This document shows, piece by piece, positions 26,134-33,725 of a stretch of 64,000 bases of DNA. This DNA comes from Lachnospiraceae bacterium AC3007 (GTDB taxonomy: Bacteria; Bacillota; Clostridia; Lachnospirales; Lachnospiraceae). The stretch spans positions 1 through 64,000 of the forward strand of contig JHYK01000017.1 in NCBI GenBank assembly GCA_000621405.1, written 5' to 3'. Below the pieces are notes generated by a model. That model was not told where the DNA came from, did no database searches, and saw only the letters and a list, made by a program, of their open reading frames with translations. Numbering within the stretch: the first letter of the stretch is position 1; each line of letters begins with the position of its first letter. The position numbers and the translations under genes were made by a program.

Positions 26134-27422
26134 TTGTTTTCCTCCTGTCTGATAATAACCTTTTCTCCTGCCTCTTTTGACTCCGGAATCTGGTATACGC
26201 AGCTGTCCTTATCAATATCTGCGTCAAGACCGCCAAGATCAAATACAGCGCTGCGACATACGAACAGATCATTCGTCTTAGCAAAGTCGCGCTTCTTCGT
26301 ATTCCAGCTTCCTATCTTCACATTAAACAGATTATCTCCCGGAGACTGGATATTGACTCCGACCTCCGCGGTAATATAATGCACCGGTCCGCTCTGTGTC
26401 ACTTCGATCGTTCCCTCATTGTAGAGCGTATGATCGGGAGACTCCTTTTCCCCCGGCCCGATCTGCATAAGGTAATAACCGAATGCTACCGCGTTTTCTC
26501 CGCTCTTTTCAGAGCCGTCAAGATGTATCTTTATACTTCCGCGGTTGACCATAGGCGCCGGCGCCATGTCGTTTGGAAGAAAATGCTCATAAAACGCGCA
26601 TGCCAGCGGATCAAACTGATAATGATAAGGCACTATGTTCTTGATATAAGTGGAATGCGATATGACATCGATCTCCCCGTCGTTTTCCATCCTGGTGCCC
26701 TGCAGTGATCCTATTACCATTATCCTGCCGCAGGTCTCGATCGTGATCCTGCCGCGGTTAAGAAGTGTCCCTCCGACACCGGCAGTATGCAGTATCCTTG
26801 TCTGGTACGCTCTGTCCAGCTTTACGGTCACGGTTCCTTCATTGACAGCCTTGAGGTCATTTGCCATACTGCCTATGCCTCTGACAAAGCTCTGATAAGA
26901 CCCGTTCCCGATGAAATTGATCTCACCCTTGTTAAGCATGAGGGAGCCGGCATTCGCCCACAGTCCGCATGCATAAAGAGATACGATCGCCTCAATGTCC
27001 TGGTCCATATAGATATTGATGGTGCCTTCGTTGACAATAAGGGATTTATCCCCCGCCAGCATAACAAAACATCTTACGCAGTCAAAACGGTAATCCTCCG
27101 GAGTATCAGTCTTGGCTTTCAGCTCCATATAATACTTATAGACTTCATCAAAATGAATATCTATCGTGCCGCGGTTGATCAGTGTCGCGTTCGACGCAAA
27201 CTGCATCTCCTCCGGTCTGTCAGGGTTAGGTTCCAACGCAGCCATTGCAGTCAGGCATACATTCTGCACCCATACTCCCGGATTATTCGGAACATTTGTG
27301 TAGCTGTATCGAAATCCGCCGTTGCCCTCAGGATCCCTAACAACGATATGTCCGTAATTGACCGCATATCCGCCTTTACCCACGATCATGGATGTCGTTC
27401 TGTTATTATCATAGTTTTCCAT
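26130..27422 (-). CDS. Signal-less beta-helix-like protein, paralogue 1
   Basis: 430 residues, paralogous to the protein at 24808. It begins ENYDNNRTTSMIVGKGGYAV and then carries N-x-G-x-I repeats (INRGTIDI, VNEGTINI, LNKGEINF, VNEGTVTV, LNRGRITI, ENDGEIDV, VNRGSIKI, YNEGTIEV). The conserved end is close to its partner's (VKIGSWNTKKRDFAKTNDLF against IKIGTWNTDARDFAKTKDLI). It has no export signal, although repeats like these are usual in surface proteins. The gene is 66 bp downstream of the ThDP-enzyme gene on the same strand and coupled to paralogue 2. Function unknown; two unequal copies kept in one operon suggest that they interact. Confidence 0.6.
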   Translation of the reverse strand: MENYDNNRTTSMIVGKGGYAVNYGHIVVRDPEGNGGFRYSYTNVPNNPGVWVQNVCLTAMAALEPNPDRPEEMQFASNATLINRGTIDIHFDEVYKYYMELKAKTDTPEDYRFDCVRCFVMLAGDKSLIVNEGTINIYMDQDIEAIVSLYACGLWANAGSLMLNKGEINFIGNGSYQSFVRGIGSMANDLKAVNEGTVTVKLDRAYQTRILHTAGVGGTLLNRGRITIETCGRIMVIGSLQGTRMENDGEIDVISHSTYIKNIVPYHYQFDPLACAFYEHFLPNDMAPAPMVNRGSIKIHLDGSEKSGENAVAFGYYLMQIGPGEKESPDHTLYNEGTIEVTQSGPVHYITAEVGVNIQSPGDNLFNVKIGSWNTKKRDFAKTNDLFVCRSAVFDLGGLDADIDKDSCVYQIPESKEAGEKVIIRQEENK

Positions 27423-27488
27423 AAGCCATATTCCTCTCTGTTTTCGAACCTCACCCCAATAACAAATTCCCCCGGCTATGGGCTGAGA

Positions 27489-29156
27489 CTACATGGATTT
27501 GTTCATGTTGGCATAGACCTCGCCGTCTATCACCGCATCGATCACAACGGGTTTATTCATAGCGATCGCCTTATTGAGTGCCTCCTTTAATTCGTCCTTA
27601 TTGGTTGCTCTCATTCCCGTCGCTCCGCAGGCTTCGGCAAATGCCACATAGTCCGGATTCATAAATGACATATATGCGTGCTCATTGAACATATTGAGCA
27701 GGAATTTCTTGATCACATTGAATTCGCCGTTATTAAAGATGACCCAGACGACCGGAATATTGTTCTGTACGGCTGTAAGAAGCTCAAAACCGGCCATAAG
27801 GTAGCACCCGTCTCCGGATCCTGAAATGACTACCTTGTCGGGGTTTGCACATTTTACACCGATGCATCCGTTGGTATGACTGGCCATGGGGCCAAAACTT
27901 CCGGGGTTCTGATAGCGCTGGTCGCCCGTAAGTTTCATATACTGCGAAAGCCAGAGCATATGAGAGCCCGCATCTCCCATGATGATCGCATTCTCAGGAG
28001 CAACTTCGGAAATGGCTCTTGCCACGTCAGCCGGATGCATTTTTTCCGGGGAACCGGCATTTGGCATATCAAACCACTTCTTCCTGTCTGCAGGAAATGA
28101 CGGATCCAAAGGAGTGATGCCTTCCTTAAGCCTATCCATACAGGTCAGTATGCTTTCAAGGGCAAGATGTGCATCCGATACCATTGAAAGATCTGCGGCA
28201 TATACCTTATTGATCTCGTGAGGATCTATGTTGATATGCATAAGGGTCTTGCCGTCATAGAGATCCTCCTTGAAGAGCAAGGTCGCATTCTCTGCGAACG
28301 AATTGCCGACTGCCAGGACCACATCGGCTTTATCGAAATAATCCATAGCCGCAGGATCGCCTGTGGTGCCGTATACTCCAAGAGACAGTGGATGATCCTC
28401 CGGAAGATATCCCTTGGCATCCATCGTCGTAACGAAGGGTATCCTGTATGTATCTATAAGTTTTAAGAGATCTTCTCTTGCCCCAGCTCTTATGCATCCA
28501 TAGCCGGCAAGCAGCAGGAGATTCTCCTTGTTTTCCACACCCCTTATAAGACGGGCTGCGAATTCTTCAGCAGCTTTTTCTTTAGCTTTAACCGGCTTGA
28601 CATCGATCTTTATAGATCTGAAGTTCGGTACTTCGGCTATCGTGATATCCTTCGGCACATGAACGTGTACCGGACCGGGTCTGCCGCCCAATGCCGTATT
28701 GATGGCATCCTCCATTATGTCGCATATCTGGGAAGCATCTTCAACTATGTAAGACTTCTTGGTCGTGGCAGAGAACATCTTATGCGAATCGGGTGTTCTG
28801 GAAAGACCTGTGGACTCATTTAAGCAGCCCTTTCCCCTGACACCTGCCGATGCGTAACCCGTGATGCCGATTATAGGAAGTGAATCAGAATAAGCTACTG
28901 CCATGCCGGAAAACAGATTGAATGCACCGGGACCTCCGGTCGCAAAACAGACACCGAGATTATCCGGATTGAACATAGTGTACCCGCAGGCCATAAATGA
29001 TGCAGCCTGTTCATTACGTACAACTACGGTCTTGATCTTGTCGGAATCCCGAAGGGCAAGGAGCATTGACGCATTGACCTGGCCTGTACTGCCGAATACA
29101 TGCGACACTCTCCCGGACTCTTCAAGGATCTTTACTATCGCCTGATTGACATCCAT
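27489..29156 (-). CDS. ThDP-dependent enzyme, acetolactate synthase/decarboxylase-like
   Basis: 555 residues with the three-domain layout of the acetolactate synthase, benzoylformate decarboxylase and sulfopyruvate-type enzymes. The activating Glu lies in VVRNEQAASFMACGY near residue 49. The central domain runs about 190-340. The ThDP/Mg motif is GSGDGCYLMAGFELLTAV to FNN at about 450-480. FATGGPGAFNLFSGMAVAY is the usual N-terminal loop. It probably decarboxylates or carboligates a 2-oxo acid, and the substrate is not predictable. No regulatory subunit (IlvN-like) is adjacent, which argues against branched amino acid synthesis. Its start overlaps the tautomerase stop by one base (TAATG), so both are translated together. 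Confidence 0.85.
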   Translation of the reverse strand: MDVNQAIVKILEESGRVSHVFGSTGQVNASMLLALRDSDKIKTVVVRNEQAASFMACGYTMFNPDNLGVCFATGGPGAFNLFSGMAVAYSDSLPIIGITGYASAGVRGKGCLNESTGLSRTPDSHKMFSATTKKSYIVEDASQICDIMEDAINTALGGRPGPVHVHVPKDITIAEVPNFRSIKIDVKPVKAKEKAAEEFAARLIRGVENKENLLLLAGYGCIRAGAREDLLKLIDTYRIPFVTTMDAKGYLPEDHPLSLGVYGTTGDPAAMDYFDKADVVLAVGNSFAENATLLFKEDLYDGKTLMHINIDPHEINKVYAADLSMVSDAHLALESILTCMDRLKEGITPLDPSFPADRKKWFDMPNAGSPEKMHPADVARAISEVAPENAIIMGDAGSHMLWLSQYMKLTGDQRYQNPGSFGPMASHTNGCIGVKCANPDKVVISGSGDGCYLMAGFELLTAVQNNIPVVWVIFNNGEFNVIKKFLLNMFNEHAYMSFMNPDYVAFAEACGATGMRATNKDELKEALNKAIAMNKPVVIDAVIDGEVYANMNKSM

Positions 29157-29386
29157 TACTTATTCCACTCCTCTTCGTTGAACTTGCCTTTGATGGGTCC
29201 CAGTTTTCTTTCTGAAAAAAGCTCTCCGTTCGTGGCAGCATCATTCAAAGGATACCCGTCAAAGAACAGATATACTCGGTCCTTCGGTACTCCGGTCTCA
29301 TTTGAAAAAATCTCAATATATTTCTCAGCAATACGCTTTTTCTGGCTTTCAGCAAGCTCCAGGCTCTGTACTGTTATGCAAGGCAT
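29156..29386 (-). CDS. Tautomerase superfamily protein (4-OT/MIF-like)
   Basis: 76 residues. The sequence starts Met-Pro, so the catalytic Pro1 of the superfamily would be exposed after Met removal. The helix (ELAESQKKRIAEKYIEIFSNETG) and the VYLFFDGYPLNDAATNGEL segment match the single-domain fold of 4-oxalocrotonate tautomerases. Such enzymes interconvert keto and enol forms of 2-oxo acids or act on halogenated acids. With the adjacent ThDP enzyme, a 2-oxo acid is a sensible shared substrate, though this is inference. GGAGA precedes the ATG. The terminator at 29413 separates it from the DJ-1 gene, so it probably opens a new transcript. Confidence 0.8.
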   Translation of the reverse strand: MPCITVQSLELAESQKKRIAEKYIEIFSNETGVPKDRVYLFFDGYPLNDAATNGELFSERKLGPIKGKFNEEEWNK

Positions 29387-29412
29387 ATGATCTCTCCTTT
29401 TGTTTTACATTT

Positions 29413-29461
29413 AAAAGAAAAACCGGAGCAAAGAGTATATCTCTTTGCTCTTTGCTCCGGT
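29413..29461 (-). terminator. Rho-independent terminator after DJ-1 gene
   Basis: ACCGGAGCAAAG (from 29422) pairs with CTTTGCTCCGGT (to 29461). On the minus strand the stem is followed by TTTTTCTTTTAAA. It would end the transcript carrying the gene at 29482 and splits the long minus-strand cluster into two units. Confidence 0.8.
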
Positions 29462-29481
29462 ATCACTTCATCATCCTGCTA

Positions 29482-30297
29482 TCAAAGATGAATGTTCTGC
29501 TTGGATACATCCTCACCGGCTGCGACCTTGTCAAGAACCTTTACAAGAAGCGCGCCGTATGCCCTTGAAGACTCAACAGAGGCAGCCGTAATGAACGGAT
29601 ATGAGAAGTTAGCCTCGGGATCTTCCCTGCTGGCGCCGTTCCTTGCGATGCAGTTGCCGTCAGGACCTACAGCATCCCTGATAAGGTCCTCGATAGGATA
29701 TAAGAATCCGGGTGTGATAACGTCAGTACCCTTGTTATCTTCCGTTGCACCCCAGAGATCATAACCTGCAGCCATATCGGGGCCGTAGAAATCCCATGCC
29801 CTCGGATGAGCCGTGATGTTCTTGCCGTATACGACACTCTTGTAATCCATCTTGGGATCACGGCAGAACACAAGCGCTGCTACCGCATAGCAAAGGGAGC
29901 CTACGATCTTGCCGTCATAGAAAGCATCCCTGATAAGCTTGTGAGTATTATAATCATTGGCAAGATCGATCATTGCACCCAGACCTCCGGTCAGAACGAG
30001 CGCATCATAATCTGCCATCTTTGCGTCCTTTATCTTGATAGGATGTGCCCACTCGTCTCCCTGCACGAGCTCCTTGATCCTGTCACATACTTCGGGCGGA
30101 TTTGTCTTGTAATTCTGTACTCCGTCTACGAAATCCGGATCAACGCTTATAGTCAGCGGAAGCGGCTTAAGTCCCTTGGGGGTTGCCAGCGTCAGGTCAT
30201 AGCCTGCCTTATTCAATGCATCCCAGGGAGCCTGCAGTTCCTCTCCCCATGAGCCGTAATTGGTTGCGCATACAAGTACTTTAAGTTTGTTTCCCAT
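29482..30297 (-). CDS. DJ-1/PfpI-family protein
   Basis: 271 residues of the glutamine-amidotransferase-like DJ-1/PfpI superfamily. The segment YDALVLTGGLGAMIDLAND and the nucleophile elbow GSLCYAVAAL (Cys near residue 136) are clear. The protein is longer than classical DJ-1 (~190), in the size range of Hsp31-like or ThiJ-type proteins. Relatives act as glyoxalases, chaperones or hydratases. AAAGGAGG precedes the ATG. It is the last gene before the terminator and lies downstream of a cupin and a second DJ-1 protein, which suggests handling of reactive carbonyl compounds. Confidence 0.85.
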   Translation of the reverse strand: MGNKLKVLVCATNYGSWGEELQAPWDALNKAGYDLTLATPKGLKPLPLTISVDPDFVDGVQNYKTNPPEVCDRIKELVQGDEWAHPIKIKDAKMADYDALVLTGGLGAMIDLANDYNTHKLIRDAFYDGKIVGSLCYAVAALVFCRDPKMDYKSVVYGKNITAHPRAWDFYGPDMAAGYDLWGATEDNKGTDVITPGFLYPIEDLIRDAVGPDGNCIARNGASREDPEANFSYPFITAASVESSRAYGALLVKVLDKVAAGEDVSKQNIHL

Positions 30298-30382
30298 TTG
30301 TGTACCTCCTTTATGGTCTTACATTGTAATATATCAGACAGTCATCAGACTGCATGATGTCTCTATAGTGTCCGGACAAAAC

Positions 30383-30727
30383 TCATTCGATCTCCTTTGG
30401 AATATCTTCCTTAATGGGATTGAAAAGATCTATCGCCTCTGTCTCCCCGAGTGCAATGAACTTATGCTTCACGTTGGGCGGCACAAAATAGCAGTCGCCC
30501 TCGTGGATCTCATATTCCTCGTCATCCAGCCAGATCCTGAAACCGCCTTTTATCACATAGCCGAACTGCTCTGCTTCATGGGAGTGCCAGTCGACCAGCG
30601 CGCCGTCCTCCATGTTCCAGTGCAGGCCGTTCATCCTCTGTCCTCTTCCGAGTTCCTGCATGAGTATTCCTTCTGCAGTCTTCTTCTTGCGAAGCTTTTC
30701 ACGGATAATGATCGTGTTCTCGTACAT
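30383..30727 (-). CDS. Cupin-domain protein
   Basis: 114 residues from the ATG at 30727, fixed by GAGGAGG. It is a single small beta-barrel cupin. Motif 1 is VDWHSHEAEQFGYVIKGGF, with two His and a Glu as metal ligands. Motif 2 is GDCYFVPPNVKHKF, with the third His. It could be a dioxygenase, isomerase or sugar-binding protein; nothing more precise is visible. It is separated by 11 bp from the upstream DJ-1 gene and by 85 bp from the downstream one, so it probably belongs to the same transcript. Confidence 0.85.
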   Translation of the reverse strand: MYENTIIIREKLRKKKTAEGILMQELGRGQRMNGLHWNMEDGALVDWHSHEAEQFGYVIKGGFRIWLDDEEYEIHEGDCYFVPPNVKHKFIALGETEAIDLFNPIKEDIPKEIE

Positions 30728-30738
30728 GAATACCTCCT

Positions 30739-31296
30739 CTACTTTCTTAAGTTCTTTACTATGCATTCAGCGAAAGGCGCATGATGTCCTCCGGTACGGG
30801 CCGTTATCAGATCATCATCCACATTCACATCCGAATCTACATAGTCGATCCCGGCATTTGTCACATGTGACAGGATATTGTTATGACAGGTGACCTTGCG
30901 TCCTGCAAAACTGTCCTTGACAGGGCCTGCGATCCAAAGCGAATGACATATAAAACCCTTTATTATGGTCCTGTCCTTCATAACCCGCTCAATAAACCTG
31001 CAGGCAGGAGATACATCACCGGGCTTTTCCTCGTACAAAAGAAAATCGGAAACATATCCGGCCGGGGCGATGATCGCGGCATAATCCTTAAGGTCATCAT
31101 CGCTTAAATCCTCAAAACTGTGAGAAGCTGTGATCTCAGCCTGGAATTCAAGCCCCTTAAAGGTCAGTTCCTTCTGCCCCCACAGCCTTGTCAACAGTAC
31201 GACCTCAAATCCTGCATTTTCAAAATACGACTGATAATAGAATATCTCTTTTTCAATGAATCTGTTTTCTATCAGTATCCCTATCTTTTTAGCCAT
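30739..31296 (-). CDS. DJ-1/PfpI-family protein (YajL/PfpI-like)
   Basis: 185 residues from the ATG at 31296, preceded by GGAGG. Classical DJ-1/PfpI length. It begins MAKKIGILIENRF, with AAIIAPAGYVSDFLL in the middle and the nucleophile elbow GFICHSLWIAG (Cys near 117), followed by the conserved TGGHHAPF segment near the end. Relatives include intracellular proteases, glyoxalase III and deglycase-like enzymes. The gene starts 13 bp after the STAS gene, directly downstream of the partner-switching genes, so it is likely to be expressed with them. Confidence 0.85.
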   Translation of the reverse strand: MAKKIGILIENRFIEKEIFYYQSYFENAGFEVVLLTRLWGQKELTFKGLEFQAEITASHSFEDLSDDDLKDYAAIIAPAGYVSDFLLYEEKPGDVSPACRFIERVMKDRTIIKGFICHSLWIAGPVKDSFAGRKVTCHNNILSHVTNAGIDYVDSDVNVDDDLITARTGGHHAPFAECIVKNLRK

Positions 31297-31309
31297 GGGC
31301 AACCTCCGG

Positions 31310-31612
31310 TCAGAGAATGGTCACGAAGTTATTGCAGCCGGTCATCTCAAGAACCTGCATTACATCCTTATTAACGTCCTTCATGATTATCTGTGTGTCG
31401 GCGCCAAGCTTCTGTTTGGTAAAGACTATGACCCTTAAGCCTGCGCTGGCGATATACTCAAGCTCCTTCACATCGAAGGTAACCTTCTTGATATCTCCTC
31501 CTTCCAGCTTCGACAACTCTTCGTGAAGCTGAGGCGCTACGGTCGCATCAAGCCTTCCCTTAAGGACTATATCAACCTCACCTGCGTTTTCCGTTACCTT
31601 AAAATCAAACAT
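31310..31612 (-). CDS. STAS-domain anti-sigma factor antagonist (RsbV/SpoIIAA-like)
   Basis: 100 residues, a single STAS domain. The strand KGRLDATVAPQLHEEL and the loop LEYIASAGLRV are diagnostic; Ser56 is the site phosphorylated by the cognate kinase in RsbV/SpoIIAA proteins. In the unphosphorylated state such proteins bind the kinase and free its sigma factor or other partner. RsbU-like phosphatases, of which this window encodes five intact copies, would restore that state. The ribosome site AGGAGG lies inside the 3' end of glgX, and the two genes overlap by 8 bp. The cognate kinase is probably the HATPase at 35565. Confidence 0.92.
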   Translation of the reverse strand: MFDFKVTENAGEVDIVLKGRLDATVAPQLHEELSKLEGGDIKKVTFDVKELEYIASAGLRVIVFTKQKLGADTQIIMKDVNKDVMQVLEMTGCNNFVTIL

Positions 31613-33722
31613 TTTTCTTTCCTCCTTTACGGGTACTTTTTCTTTTGTGCCCCAATAAAAGCATGAGGCTCCTGGCCATCAGAGTAACGGAATTACCTGC
31701 GGCCTTGTCGTACTTTGCTTTATCATCGCCCGTATAGGCGACGGTCTCCCATTCCATTCCGTCAGGTATGACGGGAAGTTCAAAGGATACACTCTCCCAA
31801 TATGCGTTGACAGCGCAATATATGAAAGCATCTTCCACTGTACCGTAATCTACAGCCGGTTCCGCATACATAAAACCGAAAGCAAGGAACGGTGAATTCT
31901 CATCAAACTCCCAGGGTCTGGCCCCGTGAAACGACAGTTCCGGATATCCGCTGGAGTTCTCTCCGGAGTAGAAATCACTGCGCCTCAGCACCGGATGCTC
32001 CGCCCGGAAAGCTATCATCTTCCTGAAGAATTCAAATATATCTTTGTTTTTCTTAAGCCTGTTCCAGTCAAGCCAGGAGATCACGTTATCCTGACAATAT
32101 GCGTTATTGTTCCCGTATTGCGTATTCGCAAATTCGTCACCGGACAGTATCATGGGTATTCCGCGGCTTAGAAGCAGAATTCCGGCTGCATTTTTGACCT
32201 GCCTGTGCCTGAGGCTTAAGATCTCCTTATCATCAGTCTCGCCCTCTACGCCACAGTTCCAACTGTCGTTGTCATTGCTTCCGTCGTTATTATCCTCGCC
32301 GTTGGCCATGTTGTGCTTCTCGTTATATGACACGAGATCGAACATCGTAAAACCGTCATGGCAGGTTATAAAATTAATGGACGCTTCGGCGCATCTGTTG
32401 CCGTAGAGATCCGGGGAGCCCTTAAGTCTCCATATGAGTTCAGGGCCGCACTCTGCGCTGCTCTTAATGAATCTTCTGAGACAGTCCCTGTACTTTCCGT
32501 TCCATTCGGCCCATCTTCCCCATGAAGGGAAGCTCCCGACCTGATACAGTCCTCCTGCGTCCCACGCTTCGGCTATGAGTTTGCATTTGCCAAGGACCGC
32601 ATCATGTGCCAGCGACTCCAGGAGCGGCGGGCTGGTCATGGGCGCGCCGTTCTCATCTCTTGAGAGGATGGCTGCAAGATCGAAACGGAAGCCGTCTATG
32701 TGATAATCAGATACCCAATACCTTAAGGCGTCAAGGATACAGTTTCTCACGATGGCATTATTGCAGTTCATCGTATTGCCGCATCCACTGAAATTATAGT
32801 AGTAACCATCCGGAGTCAGCAGATAATATGTCTTGTTGTCGATACCGCGGTATGAGATATACGGTCCCTGCTCATTTCCTTCGGCAGTATGATTGAACAC
32901 CACATCAAGCATCACTTCTATGCCTGCTTTATGAAGCTGCTTGATCAGGTTCTTGAGCTCATCCGCAGCCAGCCCGAGCGGAGCCGAAGCAGCATACCCT
33001 GCCTTGGGAGCATAAAAACATACCGTGGAATAACCCCAATAGTTATAGAGTCTCTCTCCGTCGACCACCCTGCTGTTCTCAAATTCGTCGAATTCGAATA
33101 TGGGCAGAAGTTCGATACAATTGATCCCCAGCTCTTTGAGATACGGGATCTTTTCAAGAAGCCCTGCAAAGGTGCCTTTGTACTTTACGCCGCTTGACTC
33201 ATCCTTTGTAAAACTTCTGACATGAGTCTCATAGATGACCAGATCATTCATGGGGATCTCTAACGGCTTATCACCTTCCCAGTCGTAGTCTTCAAGGATG
33301 ACACAACCCCTGTGCTGGAAGGGATCATCCCAGTCCGGCTCCTCTCCCCAGACATTTCTGCCGCTTACAAGCTTGGCATAAGGATCGAGAAGGATCTTTT
33401 CCCGGTCAAATCTGTAACCGTGTTCAGGATCATAAGGACCGTCCATGCAATACCCATATTCAAGCTCTTCAATATCCAGTCCGTAGACTATCATTGAAAA
33501 GACGTTTCCTATCCTGAATTCCTCCGGAAAAGGTATCCTGATAAAGGGTTCTTTCATACCGTGATGGAACAGCACAAGCTCGCAATATGTCGCATCCTTT
33601 GAAAATACAGAGAAATTGATCCCCGAATTCCCGACGATGCTCGCGCCGAAGGGCTGCACACGGCCGCAGCGGTACTTTATTCCGTTAAGTTCATGAGTGG
33701 GACACTCATCTATTCTCATCAT
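31605..33722 (-). CDS. glgX: Glycogen debranching enzyme, GH13 (isoamylase/GlgX type)
   Basis: 705 residues. An N-terminal carbohydrate-binding module (CBM48-like, about 15-150) is followed by a GH13 barrel with VVFNHT, the nucleophile Asp in DGFRFDLA, the acid Glu in LIAEAWD and the Asp in ITCHDGFT, and a C-terminal beta domain. It cleaves alpha-1,6 branches of glycogen or limit dextrins. It ends in a basic tail. Its 3' end overlaps the STAS gene by 8 bp, and it starts 3 bp after the stop of the epimerase-like gene, with no good ribosome site, so translation is coupled. An enzyme of storage-glucan breakdown embedded in an anti-sigma operon is the notable feature. Confidence 0.92.
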   Translation of the reverse strand: MMRIDECPTHELNGIKYRCGRVQPFGASIVGNSGINFSVFSKDATYCELVLFHHGMKEPFIRIPFPEEFRIGNVFSMIVYGLDIEELEYGYCMDGPYDPEHGYRFDREKILLDPYAKLVSGRNVWGEEPDWDDPFQHRGCVILEDYDWEGDKPLEIPMNDLVIYETHVRSFTKDESSGVKYKGTFAGLLEKIPYLKELGINCIELLPIFEFDEFENSRVVDGERLYNYWGYSTVCFYAPKAGYAASAPLGLAADELKNLIKQLHKAGIEVMLDVVFNHTAEGNEQGPYISYRGIDNKTYYLLTPDGYYYNFSGCGNTMNCNNAIVRNCILDALRYWVSDYHIDGFRFDLAAILSRDENGAPMTSPPLLESLAHDAVLGKCKLIAEAWDAGGLYQVGSFPSWGRWAEWNGKYRDCLRRFIKSSAECGPELIWRLKGSPDLYGNRCAEASINFITCHDGFTMFDLVSYNEKHNMANGEDNNDGSNDNDSWNCGVEGETDDKEILSLRHRQVKNAAGILLLSRGIPMILSGDEFANTQYGNNNAYCQDNVISWLDWNRLKKNKDIFEFFRKMIAFRAEHPVLRRSDFYSGENSSGYPELSFHGARPWEFDENSPFLAFGFMYAEPAVDYGTVEDAFIYCAVNAYWESVSFELPVIPDGMEWETVAYTGDDKAKYDKAAGNSVTLMARSLMLLLGHKRKSTRKGGKKNV

Positions 33723-33725
33723 GGA

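Noticed and set aside
26787-27590. A 267-codon plus-strand ORF opposite the beta-helix gene
   Set aside because: Antisense shadow of 26130-27422 and the end of the ThDP gene; no plausible start or motif.
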